64,000 nt of DNA from Streptomyces noursei (GCF_016917755.1 NZ_CP070326.1:1302001-1366000), one strand, 5' to 3'. Positions 34,503 to 44,691 are shown, counted from the first letter of the stretch. Notes: generated by a model from the sequence alone, not told the origin. Numbers and translations: made by a program.

Positions 34503-35972
34503 ATGCTGCCCTGCAGACAGGTCCGCGGCCGTTCCCGCGGCCGCGCCCGCGCTCTCGTCGTGGCACTCCTGACGTCACTGCTGGGCGGACTGCTGCCGCT
34601 GGCCACCGCAGCCACCGCGCGGGCCGAGCAGCGCACGGTCTCCGGCGGCAGGCTCGACTGGGCCATCAAGTCCTCCTTCCAGACCTACGTCACCGGCCCG
34701 ATCGCCCAAGGGAGTTGGGGCCTGAGCGGCGGCGCCGCCACGGTCGGCGCCAACCGCTTCCGCTTCCACTCCGCCACCGGCGGCTACGACCCCGCCACCG
34801 GCACACTGACCGCCGGCTTCTCCGGCGCGGTGCGCTTCACCGGCCACAAGAAGCCGGACGGCGGCTTCGAACTGGACCTGACCATCAGCCGCCCACAGAT
34901 CACCGTCTCCGGCGGGCGCGGCACCCTCTACGCCGACATGACCAGCAAGGAGAAGGGCACCGGAAGGGTCACCACGGCTGCCCGGGTGCCGCTGGCCTCC
35001 CTGGACCTGGGCGGAGTGGACACCCGCGGCGGCGGCAGCCCCATCGCCCTCGACAACGTTCCCGCCACGCTCACCGCACAGGGCGCGCGGGCCTTCGCCG
35101 GGTACTACCCGGCGGGCACCGCACTGGACCCGGTGAGCCTGTCGGCCGACGTCAAGGCGCCCGCCGCGGAAGGCCCGGCGAAGGGCGGGAGCAACGGCGG
35201 CCGGGGCGCAACGGACGGATCGTCACAGGACGAGGGCCGTCGGCGCGGGGGCGCGCCGGGAAGCTTCGCCGACGCCGCCGTCGACTGGGGTGTGCGCCGC
35301 ACCTTCCGCGAGTACGTCACCGGCGACATCGCCAAGGGCGCCTGGCGGCTGACCGACGGCGCCCAGGACGGCGGCGCGGTCTTCCGCTTCCCCAAGGGCA
35401 AGGGGAGCTACGACCCGGAACACGGCACCCTGGAAGCGGAGTTCACCGGAACCGTGCGCTTCACCGGCGCCCGTCTGGACCTCGCGCTGAGCCGGTTCGC
35501 CGTCAAGGTCGCGGACGGCCGGGGCACCCTTTCCGCACGGGTCACCACCGCCGGCACCGGCGCCGGCGGCACCGCGGACCGGACGCCGCTGGTCACCTTC
35601 GACGCCAAGGGCCTCAAGCCCGCGGACGGCCTGGCGGCGCTGACGGAGGCGCCCGCCGAACTCACCGAGGAAGGCGCCAGGGCGTTCGGCGGGATGTACC
35701 GGGCGGGCACGGAGATGGACCCCGTCTCGCTCGCCGTCGCCGTGGACGCCAAGGCCGCGCTCCCGGCCCTGCCCGACCTGGGCAGCGATCCCGCACCGCC
35801 CACCGGCCCGGCGTCCGCGACCAAGCCGCGCAGCACCGCCGCGCCGGCGGACGCCACCGCCTTCCCGGTCCTGCCCGTCTCGCTCGGGGTCGGCGCGCTG
35901 GCCCTGGTGGCCGCCGCCTTCCTCGTCCTGCGCGCCCGTCGCCGCACGCCCGTGCCCGCCGCGCAGGACTGA
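34503..35972 (+). CDS. htaA: HtaA domain protein, membrane-anchored haem receptor
   Basis: 489 residues, ATG after GGAGG. Signal peptide (RALVVALLTSLLGGLLPLATAATARA, cut near residue 41). Two HtaA haem-binding domains: about 45-200 (GRLDWAIKSSFQTYVTGPIA; RFRFHSATGGYDP; GAVRFTGH) and about 255-415 (AVDWGVRRTFREYVTGDIA; VFRFPKGKGSYDP; GTVRFTG). A Pro/Thr linker and one C-terminal membrane helix with a basic tail (about 455-480) anchor it. It should take haem at the cell surface and pass it to HmuT. Immediately behind the iron box and followed by a second HtaA gene after 87 bases. Confidence 0.92.
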   Translation: MLPCRQVRGRSRGRARALVVALLTSLLGGLLPLATAATARAEQRTVSGGRLDWAIKSSFQTYVTGPIAQGSWGLSGGAATVGANRFRFHSATGGYDPATGTLTAGFSGAVRFTGHKKPDGGFELDLTISRPQITVSGGRGTLYADMTSKEKGTGRVTTAARVPLASLDLGGVDTRGGGSPIALDNVPATLTAQGARAFAGYYPAGTALDPVSLSADVKAPAAEGPAKGGSNGGRGATDGSSQDEGRRRGGAPGSFADAAVDWGVRRTFREYVTGDIAKGAWRLTDGAQDGGAVFRFPKGKGSYDPEHGTLEAEFTGTVRFTGARLDLALSRFAVKVADGRGTLSARVTTAGTGAGGTADRTPLVTFDAKGLKPADGLAALTEAPAELTEEGARAFGGMYRAGTEMDPVSLAVAVDAKAALPALPDLGSDPAPPTGPASATKPRSTAAPADATAFPVLPVSLGVGALALVAAAFLVLRARRRTPVPAAQD

Positions 35973-36059
35973 CCCACCCTCACCGCACCATCCGCCACCC
36001 CGCCGCTCCTCACCCTCACCACCACCCCTCACCCACCACCCCAAGGAGAGTCACCGACC

Positions 36060-37727
36060 ATGGCCGTCATACGCCGACCGCTCGTCCTGGCCGCCGCCCT
36101 CGCCATCGTCTCCGGCAGCGCGGCCCTGGGCCTCCCGGCCGTCGCCCTCGCCTCGCCCGCACCCGCCGGCGGGCGGGGCGCCCCGGCGATCGAACTCAAG
36201 GACGGCACCCTCGACTGGGGCGTGAAGGAGTCCTTCCGCACGTACGTCACGGGCCTGGCGCTCGGGAAGATCGAGACCGCGAACGGTGCCCGACAGGCGG
36301 CCGACAACGGCCCGTTCACCTTCGTCGGCGGCACCGGCCGCTACGACCTGGGCAGCCACGCCGTGACCACCGCGTTCCAGGGCGGCGTGCGGTTCGTCTC
36401 CGCGCTGCACGGATTCGACATCCGACTCGCCGACGTCAAGGTGTCCACCGATGCCGCCGCCAAGGGCAGGACCGGCGTGATCACCGCCGATGTCACCGCG
36501 GACGGGAAGACGAAGGACGAGGTGCGGCTGGCCTCGCTCGACCTCTCCAAGGTCAGACCGGAGAGCGGCGCGGACGGCGCGATGACCTTCGCGAAGATCC
36601 CCGCCAAGCTGACGGCCCAGGGTGCCGAGGCGTTCAACGGCATGTACCAGGAGGGGCAGGAACTGGACCCGGCCACGCTGACCGTGCGCCCGGCCACCGG
36701 CCCCGGCCGGCCGGAGAAGCCGGCGGAGCCGGGCGAGCCCGGTGCGCCCGGACAGCCGGGCCGGCCGGAGCAGCCCGGTCGGCCGGACGGCGAGCCGGGA
36801 CAGCCGCAGAGCCGCCCGGGACAGCCGGGCTCCGGCACCGGAACCGGCACGCCGTCCGGCAGCCGACCGGCGCCCGGGACCGGCGGCCAACCGGCCACCG
36901 GCTCCGGCAAAGCACCCGGCAGCGACACCGGCAGCGCCCCGGCCGCCGACTCCGGCAAGCTCCACGGCGGAAACCTCGACTGGGGCGTCAAGAAGAAGTT
37001 CCGCGACTATGTCAACGGCCCCATCGCGCACGGCAAGGCCGAGCCCTCGGACGGCGCAACCGCCACCGCGGCCGGCTTCCGCTTCCCCAAGGGGCACGGC
37101 ACCTACGACGGCACGAAGGCCACCCTGGTCGCGGAGTTCAACGGCGCGGTGCGGTTCACCGGCCACGGCGGCGCGCTGGACCTGAAGTTCAGCAACCTCC
37201 GCATCAAGGCCGAGAGCGGCAAGGGCACGTTGATCGCCGACGTCGCGAGCAAGCCGCGCACCGAGGAGGGCCGGGCCCCGGCACGGCTCGTCACCACCCC
37301 CGACACCCCGATCGCCGAGCTGAAGCTGCCGTCGGGCGCGCTCACCGCCAAGGGCGGCGTGGTCACCCTCAAGAACGTCCCGGCGACCCTGACCGCCGCC
37401 GGCTCCAAGGCGTTCTCCGGCATGTACCCGGCGGGAGAGCCCCTCGACCCGGTCGGCGCGGCGGTCGCCGTCGAGCCCGGCGCCCAACTGCCGTCCGGTG
37501 CAACCGGATCCGACGGCTCGCACGCCTCCGCCGGCGCGGGCGCCGCGGGCGGTGCCGACAGCGCACCGGGCGCGAGCTTCAGCAGCGGCAGCACCGTCGG
37601 CGGCACCGGGGCGCTGGCCGCCACCGGCAGCACCGCCCCCAACGGCGCCCTGATCGGCACCGCAGTCGCCCTCCTGGCCACCGGCGCCGCCGCCACCTAC
37701 GTCACCCGTCGCGGCACCACCCGCTGA
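36060..37727 (+). CDS. HtaA domain protein with LAxTG sortase signal
   Basis: 555 residues, ATG after AAGGAGAG. Signal peptide to about residue 31. HtaA domain 1 (about 45-205, DGTLDWGVKESFRTYVTG) and HtaA domain 2 (about 303-475, GGNLDWGVKKKFRDYVNGPIA; GFRFPKGHGTYDG; GAVRFTGHGG) are separated by a roughly 100-residue Pro/Gly/Gln-rich spacer that could span the peptidoglycan. The C-terminus has LAATG at residues 519-523, a hydrophobic helix and a short basic tail, which is the class E sortase signal used in Streptomyces. So it is probably wall-linked, in contrast to the membrane-anchored neighbour, and would act as the outermost haem receptor. Same iron-controlled transcript. Confidence 0.9.
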   Translation: MAVIRRPLVLAAALAIVSGSAALGLPAVALASPAPAGGRGAPAIELKDGTLDWGVKESFRTYVTGLALGKIETANGARQAADNGPFTFVGGTGRYDLGSHAVTTAFQGGVRFVSALHGFDIRLADVKVSTDAAAKGRTGVITADVTADGKTKDEVRLASLDLSKVRPESGADGAMTFAKIPAKLTAQGAEAFNGMYQEGQELDPATLTVRPATGPGRPEKPAEPGEPGAPGQPGRPEQPGRPDGEPGQPQSRPGQPGSGTGTGTPSGSRPAPGTGGQPATGSGKAPGSDTGSAPAADSGKLHGGNLDWGVKKKFRDYVNGPIAHGKAEPSDGATATAAGFRFPKGHGTYDGTKATLVAEFNGAVRFTGHGGALDLKFSNLRIKAESGKGTLIADVASKPRTEEGRAPARLVTTPDTPIAELKLPSGALTAKGGVVTLKNVPATLTAAGSKAFSGMYPAGEPLDPVGAAVAVEPGAQLPSGATGSDGSHASAGAGAAGGADSAPGASFSSGSTVGGTGALAATGSTAPNGALIGTAVALLATGAAATYVTRRGTTR

Positions 37728-37775
37728 CCCGCGCGGCACCAGGGTCCGGCACCTCTCGGACCGCCGCCCCCGACA

Positions 37776-37814
37776 GCACGGGCGCCCGCCGTCCCCACCG
37801 GCGGGCGCCCGTGC
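37776..37814. terminator. Strong bidirectional terminator
   Basis: GCACGGGCGCCCGCCG (37776-37791) and CGGCGGGCGCCCGTGC (37799-37814), a perfect 16-bp stem with a 7-base loop, between the convergent HtaA and P450 genes. Confidence 0.88.
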
Positions 37815-37834
37815 GCAGGCATGCCCGCGCGGCG

Positions 37835-39088
37835 CTACGGGGTGTCGGGCGACAGGCGTACCGGAAGCGTGTCCACGCTGTTGCCGACGAAGCCGGAGTG
37901 GCGCGGCAACTCCCCTTCGGGCACGGCGAGTTCCACCTTCGGGAACCGCTCGAACAGCCGCCGGAGCGCGGTTTCGGCCTCCAAACGGGCCAGTGGTGCG
38001 CCGAGGCAGTAGTGGGCGCCCTGCCCGAGCGACAGATGGCGCACCGCACCGGGCCGCCCGGGCCGGGTCACGTCGAAGCGGTCGGCGTCCGGCCCGTAGG
38101 CGGCCGGATCGCGCCCGGCCGCGGAGTACCCGGCCAGTACCGGAGTGCCCTTCGGGACGACCGTCCCGTCCACCGTCACATCCCGCACGGGATAGCGGAA
38201 CGGGAAGTAGCTGACGGGCGCATCCCACCGCAGTGTCTCCTCGACCACGTCGCCCCAGCCCGCCTGTTGCCGGCGGACGCGTGCCAGTTGGTCGGGGTGT
38301 GCGCACAGGGCCCGTACCGCATTGGTGATCAGGTTCAGTGTGGTCTCGTGTCCCGCGACGATCAGCAACAGCAGGGTGCCGATCAGCTCCTGCGCGGAGA
38401 GCCGGTCGCCGTCGTCGTCCCGGGCGGCCAGGAGCGCGGTGGTGAGGTCGTCACCAGGGCGCTCGGCCTTGGCCGCCACGATCTCGCCGAGCACGGCGGC
38501 GAACTCGCGGTTGGCGGTGACGGCCTGCTGCGAGCCGATGTCGGTGGTCACCACCTGTGTGGACAGGGCGTGCAGCCGGTCGCGGTGGGCCACGTCCACG
38601 CCGAGCAGCTCGCTGATCACCCCCATGGGCAACGGCAGTGCGAAGTGGCGGCGCAGATCGGCGACTCCACCGCCCGCCGCGGCGGCGCGCGCCAGCTCGT
38701 CGAGCAGTGCGTCCGTCAACTCCTCGACTCGCCAGCGGAGTTCGGCCACGCGTCGGGAGGTGAACGCCTGGCTCACCAACGACCGCAGCCGACGGTGGTC
38801 CGCCCCGTCGGCTGTGGTCATGCTGTGCACGGTCGCGAAGGTGCGCAGCGGCCACCCCTCGGGGATCGCGCCCTCGCGCAGCAACGTGAAGTGCCGGGCG
38901 CCCTTGGCGACGTCGGGGTGCCCGAGGAAGGTCTTGAGCGCTTCGTGCCCGAGCACGGCCATCCCCTCGATCTCACCGGGCAGCACGACGGGGACGACGG
39001 ATCCGCGGGCGCGCAGTCGGGCGTTGTCGGCGTGCGGACAGCCGCCGGAAGGGTTCATGCGGTGCGGCCCGACAGTGGAGCGATCCAC
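37835..39088 (-). CDS. Cytochrome P450
   Basis: 417 residues from a GTG at 39088, chosen for the AAGGAGG ribosome site 8 bases upstream; an ATG 10 codons later is possible. I-helix LLLIVAGHETTLN (about residue 235), ExxR in EETLRW (about 280), and the haem loop LSLGQGAHYCLGAPLAR with Cys361. The usual Phe at the start of the haem motif is replaced by Leu. It needs ferredoxin partners, none of which are nearby. It is convergent with the HtaA genes, divergent from the broken lyase gene, and separated from the PKS cluster by a hairpin, so whether it belongs to that pathway is open. Confidence 0.9.
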   Translation of the reverse strand: MDRSTVGPHRMNPSGGCPHADNARLRARGSVVPVVLPGEIEGMAVLGHEALKTFLGHPDVAKGARHFTLLREGAIPEGWPLRTFATVHSMTTADGADHRRLRSLVSQAFTSRRVAELRWRVEELTDALLDELARAAAAGGGVADLRRHFALPLPMGVISELLGVDVAHRDRLHALSTQVVTTDIGSQQAVTANREFAAVLGEIVAAKAERPGDDLTTALLAARDDDGDRLSAQELIGTLLLLIVAGHETTLNLITNAVRALCAHPDQLARVRRQQAGWGDVVEETLRWDAPVSYFPFRYPVRDVTVDGTVVPKGTPVLAGYSAAGRDPAAYGPDADRFDVTRPGRPGAVRHLSLGQGAHYCLGAPLARLEAETALRRLFERFPKVELAVPEGELPRHSGFVGNSVDTLPVRLSPDTP

Positions 39089-39234
39089 CCGTAACTCCTC
39101 CTTGAAAGGCCCGAGATGGTGCCACCCGAGGAACGGCAGGGCAGCGTATCCCCGCCGCCGGACAGGCGCCAGGGTGCGTCGCGGCGCGGCCGGCGGGCTG
39201 CCTTCGCTCGCCCCCTCCCCCGAAGGACCCCACC

Positions 39235-39734
39235 GTGATCCACAGGAAATCCCTCGCCATGGCCGCCGTCGCAGGCGTCGGTGCCCTCGCCCTGCTGAGC
39301 AGCTCCACCGCCGTCGCCGACCCGAACCTGCCGCCCGGCGGCAACTTCGACCTGACGACATGACAGCTCCAAGAACCCGTCGGCTCCCCCGGCTCGCCGA
39401 CCACCATCCCGTCGTCGCGGCTGCCGGGGCCCGACGACTACCAGGACGCGTACTTCTACACCGACAGCCGTGACGGCGCGATGACCTTCTGGGCGCCCGA
39501 GAAGGGCGTCACCACTCCCCACTCCCACTACGCCCGCTCCGAGTTGCGGGAGATGAACCGCAGCGGCAGCCCCGCAGACTGGTCGCTCGGCGGCAGCCAC
39601 CGCATGAGCGCGACGCTGCGCGGGGTGTCCGTGACCTCCAACGTGTGCCTGGGGCAGATCCACCTCGGCAGCGGCGGGTCGTCCACCAAACCGCTGGTGG
39701 AGCTGTACTACCGCGCCAACGGGGACATCGTGGG
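39235..39734 (+). pseudogene. Broken alginate lyase (polysaccharide lyase family 7)
   Basis: Starting at the GTG at 39235 (GAAGGAC upstream), the frame gives a signal peptide (AAVAGVGALALLSSSTAVA) and then the PL7 start GGNFDLTT. At codon 43 there is TGA (39361-39363) where family members have Trp (the NFDLS-x-W-x-LQ motif), so one base change stops it. The same frame then continues with strong PL7 sequence: FYTDSRDGAMTFWAPEKGV, SHYARSELREM, GQIHLG and KPLVELYYRANGDIV. It ends where the 39733-39799 hairpin begins, so the C-terminal part, including later catalytic strands, is gone. Two independent lesions mark this as dead. Confidence 0.88.
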
Positions 39735-39799
39735 GCCTGTCGTCAAACTCCCGTCGTTCGCCCGGAGGGCGAGGCAGGCGGGAGTTTGACGACCGGCCC
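39733..39799. repeat. Long hairpin at the junction of the lyase remnant and the CAR gene
   Basis: GTCGTCAAACTCCCG (39739-39753) and CGGGAGTTTGACGAC (39779-39793) are perfect inverted arms, extended by GGGCC / GGCCC on the outside, with a second small hairpin CGCCC-GGA-GGGCG inside. It abuts the stop codon of the CAR gene and cuts into the lyase coding frame. It probably terminates CAR transcription; the sharp break in the lyase gene suggests it arrived with a rearrangement. Confidence 0.8.
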
Positions 39800-42700
39800 T
39801 AGAGCAGGTCGAGTCGGCGCAGGTCGGCGACGTACTTGCGCAGGAGGGCCGCCGACAGGTGGGGGATGTCCTGGTCGGGGCCGACCTTGGCGGCTCGTAC
39901 CGCGGCGTGGAACCGCTCGGCGGAGATCGTCGCTCCGGGGACGGCCTCCTCGGGTTGCGCGAAGGCGTGCAGCAGGGGAAGCAGCGAGTGCGGGCGCTGC
40001 CTCTCCGGCAGGGCGCGGAGCGCGGCGGTGAGGCGGTCGAGCCAGGCGTCGTAGTCGTCGATCCGCCGGATCGGGTGGCCGGCCTCGGTGAGCCAGTCGA
40101 CGAACGTGTCCAGCGAGATGCCGTCGTCGTGCGGGTTCAGCACGTTGAACGTCCGGTGGCCCTCGGTGGCCGCCGCGCCCAGTGCGGCGACGGCCTCGGC
40201 GGTGAAGTCGACCGGCAGACCGTCGTAGTGCGCGCGGGTGCCGTTGCGGTAGAAGGAGCCCGGCGCGATGCCGGTGGCGACGAGGCTGAGCAGCAGGCGG
40301 GTGAACACGTCGGGGACGTTCAGCTGCCCCGGGTGTCTGCTGTGCGCGAGGATCATGTTCGACCGGAAGGTGGCGACCGGCAGGCCGCACAGGTCGTGCG
40401 CCTCCCTGAGCAGGACCTCGCCGGCCCACTTGCTGTTGGCGTACCCGTTGGCGTAGCCGTCGTCGATGCGCCGCACCGGGCTGGTGGTGCGGATGTCGGC
40501 GTCCTCGTCGAGGGCGCCGGCGGCGGCGCCCATCTGTACGGCGACGGTGGACACATAGGTGAAGGCTTTGATCCGGGTGGTGAGCGCCAACCGGATCAGT
40601 TCGGCGGTGCCGACGACGTTGGGGCCGAACAACTGGGAATAGGGCAGGACGTGGTTGACGAGGGCGGCCGGGTGGACGATCAGGTCCACGGTGTCGGCCA
40701 GCCGGTGCCAGGCGTCCTCGTCCAGGCCCAGGTGCGGTTCGCCGATGTCGCCGGCGAGCACTTCCAGCGTCCCGTCGGCCAACTGCCGGTAGTGCGCGAG
40801 CAGTTCGGGGTCACCGGTGTCGAAGGCGTCCGTGAGCCGCTGCGCCGCCGCTGCCGCGTCGCTGCCGCGGACGACGCAGATCAGCCTGCCGCCCGCGGGC
40901 GCCAGCCGCTCCAGCCATTCCAGACACAGGAACCGGCCGAGGTAGCCGGTGGCCCCGGTCAGCAGGACGGTGCGCACCGCGCCGTCGGGGCGGGGCAGCG
41001 TCGGGGCGGCGGCGAGGGTCGGCGCGTCGAGGAAGGCGTCCAGGGTGAGGTCGCCGGCGTGGATCTCGGTGGCGTGCGCGCCGTGCACCGAGGCGGCGGT
41101 GGGCCGCTTCGCCCCGGACCGGCGTTCCGCCTCGATGTACCGGGCCACCCCTGCCAGGTCGTTGGCCGGGCTGATGACCACCCCGACCGGCACCTCGATG
41201 TGGAAGATCTCCTGCATGAGATGGGAGAAGGACAGCGCGGACAGGGAGTCCCCGCCCAGGTCGGTGAAGTGCGCGTCGGCGCGCACGTCGGTGGTCGCAC
41301 AGCCCAGCAGTGCCCGGGCGGCCCGGCCGACCGTCTCCCACACCGGCTGGTCCGGTCCGGCCTGTCGCAGCTCGCGCAGCTGCCGGGCCTGCCCGTCGGC
41401 GAGTTGGGCGTACCGTCGCTCCAGGGCTTCGCCGTACCGCTCCCGGAGCCTGGGGCGCAGCAGTTTGTGACTGTCGGCGAGCAGGCCGTTCTCGGCGCTG
41501 AAGGGTTCGGTCTCGATCAGGAAGTCCCGTGGGATCTCGTACGAGTTGAGCTCCGCCTCCTTGGCCATCTGCTGGAGGGCCTCGGTGATCAGCGGCCTGA
41601 GCGCCTCGACGTCGTCGCCGACCCGGGCCAGCGCGTCCGGGGCGGGCACCACCACCGCCAGCAGATAGGCGCGCTCGCTGTTGCCGTACACGAAGATCTG
41701 CCGGATGTGGGGGCTGCCGACGAAGGCGGTCTCCAGGCGGGCGACGGCCACGAACTCGCCCTGGGACAGCTTCAGGACGTCCTTGGTGCGGTCCACCCAG
41801 ACCAGCCGGTCGGGTCCGGTCTCGGCCATGATGTCGCCGGTCCGGTAGTAGCCGTCCTCGTCGAAGACCGCGGCGGTGACCTCGGGGCGCTTGTAGTACC
41901 CGGGGAACATCGCGTGCGTCTTGAGCAGCAGTTCGCCGCGCGGGTGCGGCTGGTCGGTGCGGAAGTAGCCCAGCTCCGGGACGTCGGCCAGCTTGTAGTC
42001 GATCACCAACGAGCGCTGCACCACCGAGTCGAGGAGCACCCCGCCGGCTTCGGTGGAGCCGTAGCCGGTGAACAGGTGGAGACCGAGGCAGGACTCGACG
42101 AAGGCCGCCACCTCGGGGGACAGCGGGGCGGTGCCGCAGAACGCCTTGGCGACGCGCCCGCCCAGGAAGTTCTCCCGCAGGTCCGTCTTGACCGCCGTCT
42201 CGATGTCGCCCCCTTCGCCGGCCCGCCGGTCCAGCTCGCTCTGGTACTGCTGGAAGAGCATGTCGCACAGGCGGGGCACCATGGTCAGCTCGGTGGGGCG
42301 GATCAGACCGATGTCCTCGAACAGGGTGGACAGGTCGCTCTTGGCGGTGAAGTAGCCGATGCCGCCGCGCACCAGCGAGCCCATCAGCGCATAGCGGCCG
42401 GCGAGATGGCTCTGCGGCATGTAGAGGATGCTGACCGGGGGCATGTCCGCCGCCCCGTAGCTGAACCCGTACCAGGCGCTGCCGACGAGCCGCTGGGTGT
42501 ACATGGCCCCCTTGGGCGTCCCGGTGCTGCCGGAGGTGTAGATGAGCAGGGCCAGCGGGTCGTCGCCCGGTTCGGCGGTGAACAGGGGCGCGGGCGGCAG
42601 TTCGGTGCCGTCCGCGATCAGCGCGGCCAGCGTGTCGAGGACCACCGGGCTGCCGGCCTCGGCCAGGCGCCGGCGGGCGGCCTCGAAGGCGTCGCGCTGT

Positions 42701-43200
42701 TCGGCGACCTCGGGGCGGTAGTCGAACACCAGCAGGCGACGGATCGAGGGGACCGCGATCGCGGCCTCGACCGCGGTGTCCAGGCGCTCGACGTTCGAGG
42801 CGAGGACGTGCGGCTCGGTCTCCGCGATGATCGGCTGCAGTTGGGACAGCGGCGCGCTGGACTGCAGGGGCACGGACACGATGCCCAGGTGGATGCAGGC
42901 GAAGTCCAGCGTGGCGTAGTCGGTGCTGGTGAAGCCCAGGAGGCAGATCCGGTCGCCGGCGCCCAGTGGGTACGTCGGATCGTGGTACCACTTGCCGGCG
43001 AGCGCCCGGATGCGTGCCCACAGTTCGCGGTAGCTGATGGTGTCGAACCTGGGGAGCAGGCGCTGCGTCGTGGGTTCCTTGGCGCGTTCGCCGAGGGCCG
43101 GCCGGTCCCCGTAGCCCTCCATGACGGCCGCCATGACCTCGGCAAGTGAGGCGTCCGGATCATGCACCGTCGCGCTGATCGCCTCCAGTGGTTCGGCCAT
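39799..43200 (-). CDS. car: Carboxylic acid reductase (A-PCP-R)
   Basis: 1133 residues, the size and order of bacterial CARs. Adenylation domain (about 1-620) with [15 protein letters not shown] (about 221) and YRTGD, then the hinge [18 protein letters not shown]. Carrier domain with [11 protein letters not shown], Ser652 for phosphopantetheine. Reductase domain (about 740-1133) with [11 protein letters not shown] and the YANSK Tyr-Lys pair. It activates a free acid with ATP, holds it on its carrier arm and reduces it to an aldehyde with NADPH. In this cluster a likely substrate is the released polyketide acid: the aldehyde would allow the aldol closure of the six-membered ring. It needs a phosphopantetheinyl transferase from elsewhere. 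Confidence 0.93.
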   Translation of the reverse strand: MAEPLEAISATVHDPDASLAEVMAAVMEGYGDRPALGERAKEPTTQRLLPRFDTISYRELWARIRALAGKWYHDPTYPLGAGDRICLLGFTSTDYATLDFACIHLGIVSVPLQSSAPLSQLQPIIAETEPHVLASNVERLDTAVEAAIAVPSIRRLLVFDYRPEVAEQRDAFEAARRRLAEAGSPVVLDTLAALIADGTELPPAPLFTAEPGDDPLALLIYTSGSTGTPKGAMYTQRLVGSAWYGFSYGAADMPPVSILYMPQSHLAGRYALMGSLVRGGIGYFTAKSDLSTLFEDIGLIRPTELTMVPRLCDMLFQQYQSELDRRAGEGGDIETAVKTDLRENFLGGRVAKAFCGTAPLSPEVAAFVESCLGLHLFTGYGSTEAGGVLLDSVVQRSLVIDYKLADVPELGYFRTDQPHPRGELLLKTHAMFPGYYKRPEVTAAVFDEDGYYRTGDIMAETGPDRLVWVDRTKDVLKLSQGEFVAVARLETAFVGSPHIRQIFVYGNSERAYLLAVVVPAPDALARVGDDVEALRPLITEALQQMAKEAELNSYEIPRDFLIETEPFSAENGLLADSHKLLRPRLRERYGEALERRYAQLADGQARQLRELRQAGPDQPVWETVGRAARALLGCATTDVRADAHFTDLGGDSLSALSFSHLMQEIFHIEVPVGVVISPANDLAGVARYIEAERRSGAKRPTAASVHGAHATEIHAGDLTLDAFLDAPTLAAAPTLPRPDGAVRTVLLTGATGYLGRFLCLEWLERLAPAGGRLICVVRGSDAAAAAQRLTDAFDTGDPELLAHYRQLADGTLEVLAGDIGEPHLGLDEDAWHRLADTVDLIVHPAALVNHVLPYSQLFGPNVVGTAELIRLALTTRIKAFTYVSTVAVQMGAAAGALDEDADIRTTSPVRRIDDGYANGYANSKWAGEVLLREAHDLCGLPVATFRSNMILAHSRHPGQLNVPDVFTRLLLSLVATGIAPGSFYRNGTRAHYDGLPVDFTAEAVAALGAAATEGHRTFNVLNPHDDGISLDTFVDWLTEAGHPIRRIDDYDAWLDRLTAALRALPERQRPHSLLPLLHAFAQPEEAVPGATISAERFHAAVRAAKVGPDQDIPHLSAALLRKYVADLRRLDLL

Positions 43201-43283
43201 GGCCTGCTCTCCCGTTGTGTCCCAGTGATGTCGGCGGGTCGTACATGAGCGGGGCGTCGTGCGGCAACCGGTCGGATCCGGGC

Positions 43284-43316
43284 CCGTACCCGGGCCTGGT
43301 CCGGGCCCGGGTACGG
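43284..43316. terminator. Hairpin between the cluster P450 and CAR genes
   Basis: CCGTACCCGGGCC (43284-43296) and GGCCCGGGTACGG (43304-43316), a perfect 13-bp stem with a 7-base loop, 41 bases after the P450 stop and 84 bases before the CAR start. It suggests that CAR has its own promoter or is expressed only by partial read-through. Confidence 0.8.
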
Positions 43317-43356
43317 CGACGACGCCCTCAGGTGATCGGGGGTCCCGGTGAGGGGC

Positions 43357-44553
43357 TCACCAGCGGACCGGCAGCGCCTCCACCCCGCGGATCAGGCGCT
43401 CGGTCCGCCAGGCCAACTCGTCGGCCGGCACCGCGAGGCGCAGCCCCGGCAGACGGCGCATCAGGGCCGTCAGGACGACGCGCAGCTCCATCCTGGCCAA
43501 CTGCGCGCCGAGGCAGTGGTGTACGCCGTGCCCGAAGGTGACGTGTGGGATGGTCCCGCGGTGGAAGTCGATCTCCTCGGGCCGCTCGAACACCTCGGGG
43601 TCCCGGTTGGCCATCCCCAGCTCGGCGACCACCGCCTCGCCGGCACGGACGGTCTGCCCGCTCAGCTCGACGTCCGCGGTGGCGATCCGGGTGAAGCCGG
43701 CGGAGGCGCTGATCGGGATGTACCGGGAGAGCTCCTCGACGGCGTCGGGGATGAGGCCGGGGTCCGCGACGAGCTTCTCCCACAGTTCGGGCTTGGTCAG
43801 CAGCGTGTAGACGAAGTTGCCGATCTGGTTGGCGGTGGCCTCCTGGCCGGCGGACAGCAGGCTGACCCCGAGGCTGACCAGTTCCTCGTCTCGGAGCCCG
43901 TCCTCGTCGTCCGGTGCGGCGACCAGTTCGCCGAGCAGGTCCTCGGTGGGTTCGATGCGGCGCTGGGCGATCAGAGCGCCGAGGTAGTCGTTGAGATGCC
44001 CGCGGGCCTGTGCGGACTGTTCCGGGTCGGAGAGCATCAGCAGGCCGTCCACCCAGACGTTGAACCGGTCGCGGTCGGCCATCGGCACGCCGAGCAGTTC
44101 GCAGATCACCGTGATCGGCAGTGACCAGGTCAGCGCCTGGGTCAGGTCGGCGGGCGACCCCGCGTCGATCATGGTGTCGAGCAGGCCGTCGACGATCTCC
44201 TCGACGCGCGGGCGGAGCTTCTCCACCCGGCGCACGGTGAACGCGTTGGCCACCCTGCGCCGCAGCCGGCTGTGTTCCGGCGGGTCCATGCTCAGCATGG
44301 AGGTACGGGGCAGCCCGACGGCGACCGTGCGGGGTACGTGGTCGCCCACGGCGGCGGCGCGGCTGAACCGGGGATCGGCCAGCACCGTCTTGACGTCCGC
44401 GTGCCGTGTCACCAGCCAGGCGTCGCCGCCGAAGGGCAGGCGCACGCGCAGTATCGGCTCCTCGCCGGATATCTCGGCCAGCGTCGCGTCCACGTTGAGT
44501 TTGTCGGCCGGACCGAACGGATAGGCCCGCGGCCCTTCCTCTGTCGCGGTCAT
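43357..44553 (-). CDS. Cytochrome P450 of the polyketide cluster
   Basis: 398 residues, ATG after GGAAGG. I-helix SLLSAGQEATANQ (about residue 240; the usual acid-alcohol pair Glu/Asp-Thr appears as Glu-Ala-Thr), ExxR in EELSRY (about 275), haem loop VTFGHGVHHCLGAQLAR with Cys347. This is the CYP105/107-like secondary-metabolite type. In cycloheximide-type pathways a P450 is expected for late oxidation; whether this one hydroxylates or makes the benzylic ketone of an actiphenol-like product is not shown. It follows the SDR gene on the same strand and is followed by a terminator hairpin. Confidence 0.92.
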   Translation of the reverse strand: MTATEEGPRAYPFGPADKLNVDATLAEISGEEPILRVRLPFGGDAWLVTRHADVKTVLADPRFSRAAAVGDHVPRTVAVGLPRTSMLSMDPPEHSRLRRRVANAFTVRRVEKLRPRVEEIVDGLLDTMIDAGSPADLTQALTWSLPITVICELLGVPMADRDRFNVWVDGLLMLSDPEQSAQARGHLNDYLGALIAQRRIEPTEDLLGELVAAPDDEDGLRDEELVSLGVSLLSAGQEATANQIGNFVYTLLTKPELWEKLVADPGLIPDAVEELSRYIPISASAGFTRIATADVELSGQTVRAGEAVVAELGMANRDPEVFERPEEIDFHRGTIPHVTFGHGVHHCLGAQLARMELRVVLTALMRRLPGLRLAVPADELAWRTERLIRGVEALPVRW

Positions 44554-44691
44554 CGTGTCAGTCCTTCCCGTGCCGGCAGGTGGTTGCCCATGGATACGTG
44601 CGCGTCGCGCGGATTCCGCAGTGCGTGGAGTGTCGACGGAGCGGACTTGCCGATGCTCGGCCGGCGCGCGGTCCGCGCGGTCCGCCGCGGG

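Noticed and set aside
37835..39088. Including the left P450 in the polyketide cluster
   Set aside because: It is separated from the CAR gene by a dead lyase gene and a hairpin and points away from the cluster; membership cannot be supported from sequence alone.
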